NCBI RefSeq assembly: GCF_003860585.1
Contig: NZ_CP034159.1
Span: 1,426,001-1,490,000 of the forward strand
Reading direction: 5' to 3'
DNA from: Kaistella carnis
GTDB taxonomy: Bacteria > Bacteroidota > Bacteroidia > Flavobacteriales > Weeksellaceae
Length of the DNA stretch: 64,000 bases
Both the position numbers and the translations under genes were made by a program. Shown here in pieces: positions 7,540 through 17,459 of this stretch (position 1 is its first letter; each line of letters opens with the position of its first letter). The notes below the pieces were generated by a model. That model searched no databases. It had not been told where the DNA came from and saw only the letters and a list, made by a program, of their open reading frames with translations.

Positions 7540-8412
7540 ATGAAAATACTTTTACTAATTTTTATTTTAACTTTAAGTTATTCTTTAAAAGCGCAAAATG
7601 ACCCTGAATTATTTCCTGTAAATGACCGAAAAGTTGGTTTCCTGGGGTATTATCTTGCAGATGGAACTAACGTAGTTAAAGGTCAGTTCTGTACTGCAGG
7701 TTATAATATTGATGGGTATTATATGGTTTCAAAGGCAGAACACGAATATTACGAAGATGGTAGAAGAAAAGAGAATCATATTCCAAATACAGAAAAATTT
7801 GGCTTGTTAAACTCCAAAGGAGAATTTATTATTAATTTTAGTGACAATTACAACTTCGTTGGAGTGGAAAAGGGATTGATATACGTAATCCGAAATAATT
7901 TTTACGGCGTCGTTAATGATAAAAATGAAATATTAGTACCAATAGAATACGAAGAATTGGATATTAAAAAACAAGGGGTTATAATTGCTAAAAAAAACAC
8001 TAAATATGGTATCATTACAAAAGAAAACAAAATTTTAGTTCCATTTATTTATGACAATATTTTTAGTTTTGCTGAAAATGAATTGGCAAACACGTTCTAC
8101 GTTATTGTTTCAAAAGACAATAAAAATGGTATTATAGATAAAAATCATAAATTTATTTTTCGACTTCCAAAAACTGATTTAGTGTTTGTAACCGTAAAGT
8201 CTATTGGAATTAAGAAAGGAAACAAATATAATTTAGTTGACCATAATCTAAAAGCAATATTGCCTAATGATTTTGAAAAAATGTATTTAATAGATGTTGA
8301 AGGAACAGGAATTTATGCAACAAGTAACGGTTATGGATATTACTTTGACATTGATGGGAAATTATTAAAAAAAGAGAAATTAATTGAAGAAGGAATGAAA
8401 ACAGGGTATTAA
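7540..8412 (+). CDS. Secreted WG-repeat-like protein (cassette gene)
   Basis: 290 residues with a signal peptide (MKILLLIFILTLSYSLKAQ). The mature part has repeats of the WG/KWG type: KFGLLNSKGEFIINF, FYGVVNDKNEILVPIEYEE, KYGIITKENKILVPFIYD and NGIIDKNHKFIF, each a short beta hairpin followed by a Tyr/Phe-rich strand. Such proteins are probably binding or surface scaffolds; no catalytic motif is seen. It is the only gene of its cassette, which starts GTTAGCGGTA after the IS1182-like element and ends TACCGCTAATAAC. Confidence 0.7.
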   Translation: MKILLLIFILTLSYSLKAQNDPELFPVNDRKVGFLGYYLADGTNVVKGQFCTAGYNIDGYYMVSKAEHEYYEDGRRKENHIPNTEKFGLLNSKGEFIINFSDNYNFVGVEKGLIYVIRNNFYGVVNDKNEILVPIEYEELDIKKQGVIIAKKNTKYGIITKENKILVPFIYDNIFSFAENELANTFYVIVSKDNKNGIIDKNHKFIFRLPKTDLVFVTVKSIGIKKGNKYNLVDHNLKAILPNDFEKMYLIDVEGTGIYATSNGYGYYFDIDGKLLKKEKLIEEGMKTGY

Positions 8413-8417
8413 AAAAC

Positions 8418-8477
8418 TACCGCTAATAACTAAGCTTTCGTTTTGTCTGAAAGACAAGAAATGAAAGCCTGTTAGAT
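8418..8477 (+). other. attC-like site, short-hairpin type
   Basis: R'' TACCGCTAATAAC (8418-8430), complementary to the cassette start TTAGCGGTA. Hairpin CTTTCGTTTTGTC/GACAAGAAATGAAAG. The R' position reads GTTAGAT (8471) instead of GTTGAAC, because the adjoining IS91-like end is altered. Confidence 0.55.
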
Positions 8478-8681
8478 CCTTTCGCTACGCTCTGGACAGG
8501 CTCACCTCCGGTGGCTTTTCCTCCCCACTTGGTAACCTTATGGAGTTATCGTTTCTAGAATTTAGGATAATAGAGCAGTTTTTTAGAAGGACTGCTTTTT
8601 TTGGGAACTGAGGTGAGGTTTTTTCAGGCACTCACGGGCTTTTTTTTACTTTTAAGATATAAAATCCCTTACCCACAAAGT

Positions 8682-9789
8682 TTATTTTGCAGACGAGGCA
8701 TTGAAAACGGCAAGAAAATCCTGAGGCGGTCCTCGTTGTCCGAAAAGTGCGATGGTGATTAAATTTCCTTCCTTGCAACACCGGCATTTTCTGAGCAGAG
8801 TTTGAGGTGCAAAAACAGTTCTTTTCACTTCTAAACTTTCTTGTAAATCCTGAAGTTTCCCGCGTTTGCAGGAGCTGCTTAAAATTCCGTAATGCCTTAT
8901 TCTTACAAACCTTCGAGGCAAAATATGAAGACTAAATCTGCGCACAAATTCAGTATTCGATAAGGTCATTTCCTTTTTTTTTACCGCCTTTTCTGTAATC
9001 TTTGTACCCAAAACGAACTTCATGATCCGTAACTTCTTTGATGCGGTGGTTGCTGATGGCGACTTTGTGGGTGTATCTCCCCAAGTATTCGATCACCTGT
9101 TTCGGGCCGCCAAAAGGTCTTTTGGCATAGACGACCCAGTTTTTGGTAAAGAGTTGATCTATTAAATCCTGGTCTTTAATTCCGGAAGCTCTTAATAAAG
9201 CCACGAACTTTGCGCGGAAAACTTTGCTCATCGCTTTTACACAGAAGAGATATTTATCAGATTTTATCTTCGCCCGCCATTTGCCTTGTTTATTAATTCC
9301 GCCACCTGGAACAATGCAGTGCAAATGTGGATGAAGACTCAGGTTTTGTCCCCAAGTGTGCAAAATCGCAAGCATTCCCAGTTGGATTCCCTTATTTTTA
9401 CCAAACTGATTTAAAGTTGCCCAAGCCGCTTCAAATAAAGTTTTGTACAATAATGCCGGTTGAGAGATCGCCAAACCATTGAGTTCTTCGGGAAGCGTAA
9501 AAACCACGTGGTAATAACTGCACGGCAATAATTCCTGTTCGCGTTTCTGAATCCATTCTTCTTTTTTATGACCTTGACATTGCGGACAATGCCGATTACG
9601 ACACGAGTTGTAACTGATGGAAAGATTTTCGCAACCATCACACGCATCAATATGACCACCCAAAGCAGCAGTCCGGCAATACGATAAAGCCCGAAGCGTT
9701 TTCTCCTGATGAACCGTAAAATTCTGAGCCGATAAATTGATTTTGCGAAGAACGTCGGCAACACTTCCGCCTTTACTTCGGGTTTGCAT
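8682..9789 (-). pseudogene. IS91-family transposase, copy 2, frameshifted at an A9 tract
   Basis: The frame from the ATG near 9789 retains an intact zinc ribbon (SCRNRHCPQCQG) and the HUH motif HPHLHC. It shifts at a run of nine A residues on the coding strand (about 8976-8984), where copies 1 and 4 read KEGQKKEMTLSN. Downstream the second frame (8682-9023) gives the normal C-terminus. It may be a genuine one-base indel, or could be decoded by slippage; I treat it as a pseudogene. Confidence 0.75.
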
Positions 9790-10714
9790 TTTTGCTGCAT
9801 AAAGCGAAAACGGTATCCAAAGGGCTGTGCGGTTTTTGATCCGACAACTGACAGACATGAAGGTATTCCATGGTGGATTCAATTCTTTCATGACCCAAAA
9901 GTTTTTGAACCATAATGATCGAAACACCATCTTCCAATAAATGCGTGGCAAAGCTGTGTCGCAAAGTGCGAGTATGAACGTCTTTGGTAATTCCCGCTTT
10001 TTTTGAAATCGTTTTGATGACCCATTGAACGCCTCTTTGACTGTATCTGGAATCGAAGTCCGGTCTATTTAAACTTACCTGATCAATCTCTTCAATATTT
10101 CTATTTTGATTTCCATTGAATAAATATTGAGTCGGATTTTCCACGGAAATAAAGGTTTTAAGTCCCCGAATTAAATGTTCGGATAAAGGAACATAACGGT
10201 CTTTTTGACCTTTACCCTGAACAACATGCAGCATTTGTCGGTCAAAATCAAGATGATGAAGTTCGATATTCCTCACTTCCATACATCGAAGTCCACACCC
10301 GTAAATCAGACCGATGAGCAGTTTGTGTTTCAGTAACTGCGCCGTTTGAAGCATACGCCAAACTTCCTGACGGCTTAAAATAGTCGGCAGTTTTTTGACT
10401 TTTGGAATGGCTGGAAGATGTAGAAAATCGTAGGGTAAACCTTCTGCTTTTAAAAGAAACCGCAGTCCAAAAACCGTGTGTTTAAAGTAGGTTTGAGAAG
10501 GTGTTTTTGATCGCTGTTGAAGTTCAAAGAGATAATCTTTGATGTCTTCCGGATCTAATTCCGTAGGGATTTTACCGAAATGAAGCGCTACGGCTGCTAC
10601 ATGCCTGGAATAATTATCAAAGGTTCTGGGACTTTTTCCTTGAATTGAAATATTTCTTTCGAAACGTTGTATCAGTTCCGAAAAACCAGTAACTTCGCTT
10701 GAAGCGCGATTCAA
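9773..10714 (-). CDS. IS91-associated tyrosine recombinase, copy 2
   Basis: 313 residues, complete, with the same motifs as copy 1 (YGCGLRCMEV, GKGQKDR, RTLRHSF, LLGH, MEYLHV). It differs from copy 1 at a small number of positions, mostly in the segment after NIEEID. It overlaps the transposase start. This and copy 1 are the two uninterrupted recombinase frames in the window. Confidence 0.85.
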   Translation of the reverse strand: MNRASSEVTGFSELIQRFERNISIQGKSPRTFDNYSRHVAAVALHFGKIPTELDPEDIKDYLFELQQRSKTPSQTYFKHTVFGLRFLLKAEGLPYDFLHLPAIPKVKKLPTILSRQEVWRMLQTAQLLKHKLLIGLIYGCGLRCMEVRNIELHHLDFDRQMLHVVQGKGQKDRYVPLSEHLIRGLKTFISVENPTQYLFNGNQNRNIEEIDQVSLNRPDFDSRYSQRGVQWVIKTISKKAGITKDVHTRTLRHSFATHLLEDGVSIIMVQKLLGHERIESTMEYLHVCQLSDQKPHSPLDTVFALCSKNANPK

Positions 10715-10835
10715 AATTTTGTTCGTCCTTAAATCCTCCGGAGATTTTTTTTTGTAGCCATTTTAGAGATTTTATTTTATGTTATGATCAAACAAAGTTA
10801 ATAAAACAGCCTCAGGAAAAGCTACCGGAGGTTTA

Positions 10836-10963
10836 GTTCAACATGATATTTCTACTAGCGGGTATGAAGTTTTCATTGAAGATTTTAGCGATTAATCAAG
10901 TTTTCAGTAAGTAGAAAGTTTTCGTATTTTTAGCCCGCCTGCAGAAATACCCAAAGTTAGCAG
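10836..10963 (+). other. attC-like site, long type A
   Basis: R'' GTTCAAC (the IS91-like right end), left arm ATATTTCTACTAGCGGGTATG, right arm TAGCCCGCCTGCAGAAATAC, R' GTTAGCAG (10956-10963). Confidence 0.7.
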
Positions 10964-10973
10964 AAATAGTAAA

Positions 10974-11756
10974 ATGAAAGACCGATACAAAAAGAATCTT
11001 TTTTTTAATGGTAAAAACGAATATTCAAATTCTTACCAAGCCCAAATATTTGAAGACAAAATATTAGAAAAAGAAAATATTACGTTAAATCTTTTTTCTG
11101 TAGATTTTGATAATAATATTTCCACTAAAGAGAAGAAAAAAATAATTGCTGAATGGTTAGAAACTTTACAGATTTTGAACAGAGTAAAATCTTTATCAGT
11201 AAGACATAAAGTTGACAGTACTTTCTTCAATGCAATTTGTCAAATTAAAAATCTGGAGAATTTAGAGATTTGGAATTCTAACATTACTGACATATCTCAA
11301 ATTTCTAAATTAATTAATCTAAAAAGATTGGATTTAAAAGGTTTCTCTAATCTGACTGATCTTTCACCTATCAGTAAAATTCAAAATATTCGAAAATTAT
11401 CAATCGAAAAATGCTTTAAGATAGACAATTATGAACATGTTTCAGAGTTAAAAAATTTAAATGGATTACAAATTAATGGAGACATGTTTGCTCCTAAAAA
11501 ATCAAAATTAAATAATATAGAATTCATCAAATTCTTGAATAATTTAGAGCATTTAGATTTATTAAACTGTAATATTTTAAGTAAAAATTTCACTCCGATT
11601 GCGGATCTAAAAAATATAAGAAGATTAGATTTGGATTCTAAAATTGACGAAGAGGTGAGAAATTCGATTTTGGAAAATAATAAAAATCTTGATTCTGGAT
11701 TTTTTATAGATTGGGATTTTAAAAACAAAAAATTCTATGCCGAAAAGGAATGGTAA
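10974..11756 (+). CDS. Leucine-rich-repeat protein (cassette gene)
   Basis: 260 residues without a signal peptide, so probably cytoplasmic. From about residue 75 it contains leucine-rich repeats of roughly 22 residues: LENLEIWNSNITDISQIS, INLKRLDLKGFSNLTDLSPIS, QNIRKLSIEKC and IRRLDLDS. The family mediates protein binding; no catalytic domain is seen. The cassette begins GTTAGCAGAA at 10956 and ends TTCTGCTAA at 11765, an exact complement. Confidence 0.75.
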   Translation: MKDRYKKNLFFNGKNEYSNSYQAQIFEDKILEKENITLNLFSVDFDNNISTKEKKKIIAEWLETLQILNRVKSLSVRHKVDSTFFNAICQIKNLENLEIWNSNITDISQISKLINLKRLDLKGFSNLTDLSPISKIQNIRKLSIEKCFKIDNYEHVSELKNLNGLQINGDMFAPKKSKLNNIEFIKFLNNLEHLDLLNCNILSKNFTPIADLKNIRRLDLDSKIDEEVRNSILENNKNLDSGFFIDWDFKNKKFYAEKEW

Positions 11757-11763
11757 ACAACTA

Positions 11764-11824
11764 CTTCTGCTAATAAATAAGCATTCGTTTTGTCTGCAAG
11801 ACAAGAAATGAAAGCCCGTTGAAC
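11764..11824 (+). other. attC-like site, short-hairpin type
   Basis: R'' region TTCTGCTAATAAATAAGC (the AAC is AAA here), hairpin TTCGTTTTGTC/GACAAGAAATGAA, R' GTTGAAC (11818-11824), which is also the left end of IS91-like copy 3. Confidence 0.55.
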
Positions 11825-13214
11825 GGAACCTCCGGTGGCTTTTCCTCCCCAGTTGGTCACCTTATGGAGTTATCGATTTTAGAATTTAGGATATTAGAGC
11901 AGTTTTTTAGAAGGACTGCTTTTTTTAGGAACTGAAGTGAGGTTTTTGAAGCACTCACAGGCTTTTCTTTACTTTTAAGATACAAAATCCCTTACCCACA
12001 AAGTTTATTTTGCAGACGAAGCATTGAAAACGGCAAGAAAATCATGAGGCGGTCCACGTTGTCCGAAAAGAGCGATGGTAATTAAGTTTCCTTCCTTACA
12101 ACACCGGCATTTTCTGAGCAAAGTTTGAGGTACAAAAACAGTTCTTTTCACTTCTAAACTTTCTTGTAAATCCTGAAGTTTTCCACGCTTCCAGCAGCTG
12201 CTCAAAATCCCGTAATGCCCTATTCTTACAAACCTTCGAGGCAAAATATGAAGACTAAATCTGCGCACAAATTCAGTATTCGATAAAGTCATTTCGTTTT
12301 TTTCGCCGCCCTTTCGGTAATCCCTGTAGGCAAAACGCACTTCCTTATCCGTTACTTCTTTGATTCGGTGGTTGCTGATGGCGACTTTGTGGGTGTACTG
12401 CCTAAATATTCGATCACCTGTTTCGGGCCGCCAAAAGGTCTTTTGGCATAGACGACCCAGTTTTTGGCGAAGAGCCTGTCCATGAGATCAGCATCTTTAA
12501 TTCCACAAGCCTTTAATGAAGCTGCAAACTTCGCCCGAAATACCTTGCCCAAAGCCTTTACCGGAAAAAGGTATTTATCGGTTCGTACTTTGTCTTTCCA
12601 TTTTCCCTGTTTATTAGTGCCTCCACCGGGAACAATGCAGTGCAGGTGCGGATGAAGGCTCAGTCCACACCCGTAAATCAGACCGATGAGCAGTTTGTGT
12701 TTCAGTAACTGCGCCGTTTGAAGCATACGCCAAACTTCCTGACGGCTTAAAATAGTCGGCAGTTTTTTGACTTTTGGAATGGCTGGAAGATGTAGAAAAT
12801 CGTAGGGTAATCCTTCTGCTTTCAGAAGAAACCTAAGTCCATAAACCGTGTGTTTAAAGTAGGTTTGAGAAGGTGTTTTTGATCGCTGTTGAAGTTGGAA
12901 GAGATAATTTTTGACCTGTTCAGGATCCAATTCGGTGGGTAAAGTTTTAAAATGCAGCGCAATTGCTGCTACATGCCTGGAATAATTATCAAAGGTTCTG
13001 GGACTTTTTCCCTGGATTGAAATATTTCTTTCGAAACGTTGTATCAGTTCCGAAAAACCATTAACTTCGCTCGAAGCGCGATTCAAAATTTTGTTCGTTC
13101 TTAAATCCTCCGGAGATTTTTTTTTGTAGCCATTTTAGAGATTTTATTTTATGTTATGATCAAACAAAGTTAATAAAACAGCCTCAGGAAAAGCTACCGG
13201 AGGTTTAGTTCAAC
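11818..13214 (-). mobile_element. IS91-like element copy 3, internal deletion
   Basis: 1397 bases with both ends conserved (GTTGAAC, GTTCAAC). An internal deletion of about 0.95 kb relative to copy 1 joins the middle of the transposase gene to the middle of the recombinase gene. Confidence 0.8.
12005..13086 (-). pseudogene. Chimeric recombinase-transposase remnant
   Basis: The frame 12352-13086 joins recombinase residues 1 to about 147 (ending LIYGCGL) in frame to the transposase HUH segment (SLHPHLHCIVPGG). The junction lies near 12660. A one-base deletion after VIEYLG then shifts the frame, and the C-terminal transposase piece remains at 12005-12340. The recombinase catalytic residues downstream of the first Arg are lost. 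It is almost certainly inactive. Confidence 0.8.
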
Positions 13215-13336
13215 ACGGTATTTCTACAAGCGGGTATGAAGTTTTCATCGAAGATTATCGCGATTAATTCAATTTTTAGAAAGTAGAAAGTTTTCGTATT
13301 TTTAGCCCGCCTGCAGAAATACCCAACCGTTGTGCG
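13208..13336 (+). other. attC-like site, long type A
   Basis: R'' GTTCAAC, left arm GTATTTCTACAAGCGGGTATG, right arm TAGCCCGCCTGCAGAAATAC, R' GTTGTGCG (13329-13336). The left and right arms are close to complementary next to the cores. Confidence 0.7.
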
Positions 13337-13383
13337 ATATTTTACAAAACATCGTATTAAAATTAAATTCTCTTAAAATATTA

Positions 13384-14244
13384 ATGAAAAATATTCTTTT
13401 AGAAGTCTATTACTTTATAAAAAATCCGACTGACCAAAGAATCGAAAATTGGACTTTCAAAAAAAATGTAAAATATATACTCGTTATTTTATGTTTTGAA
13501 CTTGTTATTAATGCATTAATATTTTTTCCTCTAATATATTTTTTGAATAAAGTAGAACCTATTTTATATGAAATAAGAATAGATTATAATAGTAACACTT
13601 TCTTACAAACATTATTAATCACAGCCTTTCTTGTTCCAATTGCTGAAGAGATGATTTTCAGATATCTATTGCGTTACAATAAACTTTTTTCAAAAATTAT
13701 AGATAGAAATAAATGGAATTTTTTATTTAAAATTCTTGTTTATATATCCATAATTCTTTTTGGATTTGTACATAGTAGTAATTTTGAAAACAGTTCCACA
13801 TTTTTTTACTGTATTTTACCAATTTTAGTATCTACACAATTAATTGGAGGAATTTTTCTAACTTTTTTAAGAGTAAGATTTAATATTTTAACTTCTATTG
13901 TTTCTCACGTTTTATGGAACGGAATATTAACAATTATACCAATATTAATATCCATATTCGAAAAACCATACGAACATATGACAGAGGATTATAAATTAAA
14001 TATTGAATATTTGAATTATAACACAAGTAAACCACAAAAATTCCAAATTGATTCTACTTCTAATAGAATTTTTAAAATAGCTATCGAAGAATATTCTTTT
14101 AACCATATTTTAGACTCTTTATGTCAGTACGAGAGAAATAGAGATGATATTTTAATCAATATGAAAATGGAATCCAAAAAAGGTTTGACTAAGGAAGAAT
14201 TTAAAAAGTTGTTATTGGATTACGACAAAAGCGAATTACATTAA
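13384..14244 (+). CDS. CPBP (CAAX/Abi) intramembrane metalloprotease (cassette gene)
   Basis: 286 residues from the ATG at 13384; a GTG at 13330 lies in the attC-like core and is rejected. Several hydrophobic segments span the membrane. Motifs: IAEEMIFRYLLR (EExxxR), FGFVHSSN (His) and VSHVLWNGI (His), the CPBP glutamic-type protease signature. Bacterial relatives act in prenyl-protein or bacteriocin-related membrane processes. About 95 residues after the last segment form a soluble tail that I do not recognise. Cassette start TTGTGCGATA complements end ATCGCACAA. Confidence 0.8.
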   Translation: MKNILLEVYYFIKNPTDQRIENWTFKKNVKYILVILCFELVINALIFFPLIYFLNKVEPILYEIRIDYNSNTFLQTLLITAFLVPIAEEMIFRYLLRYNKLFSKIIDRNKWNFLFKILVYISIILFGFVHSSNFENSSTFFYCILPILVSTQLIGGIFLTFLRVRFNILTSIVSHVLWNGILTIIPILISIFEKPYEHMTEDYKLNIEYLNYNTSKPQKFQIDSTSNRIFKIAIEEYSFNHILDSLCQYERNRDDILINMKMESKKGLTKEEFKKLLLDYDKSELH

Positions 14245-14251
14245 AAAAACA

Positions 14252-14310
14252 TCGCACAATAACTAAGCTTTCGTCTTGTCCGCAGGACACGAGATGAAAG
14301 CCTGTTGAAC
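14252..14310 (+). other. attC-like site, short-hairpin type
   Basis: R'' TCGCACAATAAC (14252-14263), hairpin CTTTCGTCTTGTC/GACACGAGATGAAAG, R' GTTGAAC (14304-14310). Confidence 0.6.
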
Positions 14311-14491
14311 GGAACCTCCGGTGGCTTTTCCTCCCCACTTGGTAACCTTATGGAGTTATCGTTTCTAGAATTTAGGATAATAGAGCAGTTTTTTAGAAGG
14401 ACTGCTTTTTTTGGGAACTGAGGTGAGGTATTTTCATGCACTCACCGGCTTTTCTTTACTTTTAAGATATAAAATCCCTTACCCACAAAGT

Positions 14492-15598
14492 TTATTTTGC
14501 AGACGAGGTATTAAAAACGGCAAGAAAATCCTGAGGTGGGCCACGCTGTCCGAAAAGCGCGATGATGATTAAATTTCCTTCCTTGCAACACCGACATTTC
14601 TTAAGCAAAGTTTTCGGTTTTACTTCTATAATCTGGATTTTTAAATCTGATTGTAAATCCTGAAGTTTTCCGCGTTTCCAGGAGCTGCTCAAAATCCCGT
14701 AATGCCTTATTCTCACAAATCTTTTGGGCAAAATATGAAGACTAAATCTGCGCACAAATTCAGTATTCGATAAAGTCATTTCCTTTTTCTGACCTTCTTT
14801 GCGATAATCTTTGTACCCAAAACAAACTTCATGATCCGTAACTTCTTTGATGCGATGATTGCTGATTGCAACTTTGTGAGTGTATCTTCCTAAATATTCA
14901 ATCACCGATTTCGGACCACCAAAAGGTCTTTTCGCATAAACCACCCAGTTTTTGGTGAAGAGTTTGTCCATTAAATCCTGGTCTTTAATTCCGGAAGCTC
15001 TTAATAAAGCCACGAACTTTGCCCGAAAAACTTTGCTCATCGCTTTTACACAGAAGAGATATTTATCGGTTCTTACTTTCTTTTTCCATTTTCCATTGTG
15101 ATCAATTCCACCACCTGGAACGATGCAGTGTAAATGAGGATGAAGACTCAGATTCTGTCCCCAAGTATGCAAAATCGCAATCATTCCCAACTGGATCTGT
15201 TCTGTTTTACCAAACTGATTTAATGTTGCCCACGCTGCTTCAAATAAGGTTTTGTACAATAATGCCGGTTGAGAGATCGCCAAACTATTGAGTTCTTCGG
15301 GAAGTGTAAAAACCACGTGGTAATAACTGCACGGCAATAATTCCTGCTCGCGTTTCTGGATCCACTCTTCTCTTTTATGACCTTGACATTGCGGACAATG
15401 CCGATTACGGCACGAGTTGTAACTGATGGAAAGATTTCCACAACCATCGCACGCATCAATGTGACCGCCCAAGGCAGAAGTTCTACAATACGACAAAGCG
15501 CGAAGCGTTTTTTCCTGATGAACTGTAAAATTCTGAGCCGACAAATTGATTTTACGAAGCACATCAGCAACGCTTCCGCCTCTACTTCGGGTTTCCAT
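14492..15598 (-). CDS. IS91-family HUH transposase, copy 4 (intact)
   Basis: About 368 residues from the ATG at 15596-15598, overlapping the recombinase end. The zinc ribbon is complete (CDGCG, SCRNRHCPQCQGHKREEW) and the HUH motif HPHLHC and Tyr region VIEYLGRYTHK are present. Of all copies in the window this transposase looks the most likely to be functional. Residues around GIDHNGKWKKKV differ from copies 1 and 2, so the copies are not all recent. Confidence 0.85.
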   Translation of the reverse strand: METRSRGGSVADVLRKINLSAQNFTVHQEKTLRALSYCRTSALGGHIDACDGCGNLSISYNSCRNRHCPQCQGHKREEWIQKREQELLPCSYYHVVFTLPEELNSLAISQPALLYKTLFEAAWATLNQFGKTEQIQLGMIAILHTWGQNLSLHPHLHCIVPGGGIDHNGKWKKKVRTDKYLFCVKAMSKVFRAKFVALLRASGIKDQDLMDKLFTKNWVVYAKRPFGGPKSVIEYLGRYTHKVAISNHRIKEVTDHEVCFGYKDYRKEGQKKEMTLSNTEFVRRFSLHILPKRFVRIRHYGILSSSWKRGKLQDLQSDLKIQIIEVKPKTLLKKCRCCKEGNLIIIALFGQRGPPQDFLAVFNTSSAK

Positions 15599-16523
15599 TT
15601 TTGCTGCACAAAGCGAAAACAGTATCCAAAGGGCTGTGCGGTTTCTGGTCAGACAATTGGCAAACATGAAGATATTCCATCGTCGATTCTATTCTTTCAT
15701 GACCCAAAAGTTTCTGAACCATAATGATCGAAACGCCATCTTCCAATAAATGCGTGGCAAAACTGTGTCGCAAAGTGTGCGTATGAACAACTTTGGTGAT
15801 TCCGGCTTTTTTACTCACCGTTTTGATGACCTATTGAACGCCTCTTTGACTGTATCTGGAATCAAAATCTTTGGTGTGCGTTGTGGAAGTATCAATCTCT
15901 TCAATATTTCTATTTTGATTTCCATTGAATAAATATTGAGTCGGATTTTCCACGGAAATAAAGGTTTTAAGTCCCCGAATTAAATGTTCGGATAAAGGAA
16001 CATAACGGTCTTTTTGACCTTTACCCTGAACAACGTGCAGCATTTGTCGGTCAAAATCAAGATGATGAAGTTCGATATTGCGCACTTCCATACATCGAAG
16101 TCCACACCCATAAATCAGACCGATGAGCAGTTTATGTTTCAGCAATTGGGCAGCTTGAAGCATGCGCCAAACTTCCTGACGGCTTAAAATAGTGGGCAGT
16201 TTTTTGACTCGTGGAATAGCCGGAAGATGCAGAAAACTGTAAGGTAATCCTTCTGCTTTTAAAAGAAACCGCAGTCCATAAACCGTATGTTTAAAATAGG
16301 TTTGGGAAGGTGTTTTGCTGCGTTGTTGAAGTTCGAAGAGATAATCTTTGATGTCTTCCGGATCCAATTCGGTAGGGATTTTACCGAAGTAAAGCGCTAC
16401 GGCGGCAACATGCCTGGAGTAATTATCAAAGGTTCTGGGACTTTTTCCCTGGATTGAAATATTTCTTTCGAAACGTTGTATCAGTTCCGAAAAACCAGTA
16501 ACTTCGCTCGAAGCGCGATTCAA
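15582..16523 (-). pseudogene. IS91-associated tyrosine recombinase, copy 4, nonsense mutation
   Basis: The frame is complete except for an in-frame TAG at about 15830, where copies 1 and 2 have Trp (QRGVQ-W-VIKT). The truncated protein keeps the first catalytic Arg and Lys but lacks HTLRHSF and the Tyr. A single base change would restore it. Confidence 0.85.
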
Positions 16524-16643
16524 AATTTCGTTCGTTCTTAAATCCTCCGGAGATTTTTTTTGTAGCCATTTTAGAGATTTTATTTTTGGTTGAATAAAAA
16601 CAAAGTTAATAAAACAGCCTCAGGAAAAGCTACCGGAGGTTTA

Positions 16644-16773
16644 GTTCAACACGGTATATAAAAAATAGCGGGTTCTGTGCTAAATTGAAATTTTGGCATA
16701 TTAACAAAATTAGTTAGTTACCGAAAGTTCTCGTTTTTTTCGCCGCTACTTTTCATATACCCAAACGTTGTGG
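16644..16773 (+). other. attC-like site, type D
   Basis: R'' GTTCAAC, left arm GTATATAAAAAATAGCGGG, right arm CCGCTACTTTTCATATAC, R' GTTGTGG (16767-16773). The inner sequence differs from type A. Confidence 0.65.
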
Positions 16774-16877
16774 TGCATTTAAGAAAAATTCGTAATAGCA
16801 TTAAAATTTTAGAAAATAAAGTAATTTTAATAACAATACTTGAGAAATATAACAAGATAAACTGACCGAATTAACCA

Positions 16878-17459
16878 ATGAATAAAAGAACTCTCGAAGA
16901 ACAACGAATTGAATTTTCAAATCAAAAATTTCTCGCTACACCTTTAGCTGGACTAATAGTTTGGACAATTATAGGGTTTGTTGGAATATTTTTCTCTGAT
17001 TTTATAGTAGTTTGGTCAATTTTTATTGGAACAGGTAGTATTGTATATTTAGCTATGTTTATTTCAAAATATACAGGCGAGGATTTCCTCGACAAAACAA
17101 AACCAAAAAACGAATTTGACAAGCTTTTCTTTTTTACGGTTGGACAAGCACTTTTAGCTTATTCTATTGCAATTCCATTTTTTATTATAGATTATTCTTC
17201 ATTGCCTATGACAGTCGGAATTTTGACAGGATTAATGTGGTTGCCATTTTCTTGGATAATTAATCATTGGGTTGGAATTTTCCACGCAACTTTCAGAACG
17301 ACAATAGTTCTTGCACTTTGGTATTTATTACCCGAATATAGATTTATTGCTATACCATTCGCAATTGTACTGATTTATATAATAACAATCGGAATTTTGA
17401 AAAACAGGGGAAATAAAGAAGAAAGTGGGAATAAAAACGCACCACAACACAATATATAA
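16878..17459 (+). CDS. Small integral membrane protein, DUF7010-like (cassette gene)
   Basis: 193 residues with about five or six hydrophobic segments and a charged start (NKRTLEEQRIEFSNQK). The pattern resembles the uncharacterised DUF7010 membrane proteins; I am not certain. No catalytic or transporter motif is visible. The cassette start GTTGTGGTG (16767) is the exact complement of its end CACCACAAC (17440-17448), and the stop lies inside the following attC-like left arm. Confidence 0.6.
   Translation: MNKRTLEEQRIEFSNQKFLATPLAGLIVWTIIGFVGIFFSDFIVVWSIFIGTGSIVYLAMFISKYTGEDFLDKTKPKNEFDKLFFFTVGQALLAYSIAIPFFIIDYSSLPMTVGILTGLMWLPFSWIINHWVGIFHATFRTTIVLALWYLLPEYRFIAIPFAIVLIYIITIGILKNRGNKEESGNKNAPQHNI

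Larger units (their letters stand above)
8471..10842 (-). mobile_element. IS91-like element copy 2 (altered left end)
   Basis: Same architecture as copy 1. The left end has GTTAGATCC and an extra small hairpin (GCCTGT ... ACAGGC, 8468-8502) before the conserved CACCTCCGGTGG. The right end GTTCAAC is at 10836-10842. The recombinase is intact; the transposase is frameshifted. Confidence 0.8.
14304..16650 (-). mobile_element. IS91-like element copy 4
   Basis: 2347 bases, the same length as copy 1, bounded by GTTGAAC and GTTCAAC. The transposase is intact; the recombinase carries a nonsense codon. Confidence 0.85.

Noticed and set aside
13330..13384. GTG start for the CPBP protease gene
   Set aside because: The GTG lies inside the attC-like R' core and adds residues before a better ATG at 13384.
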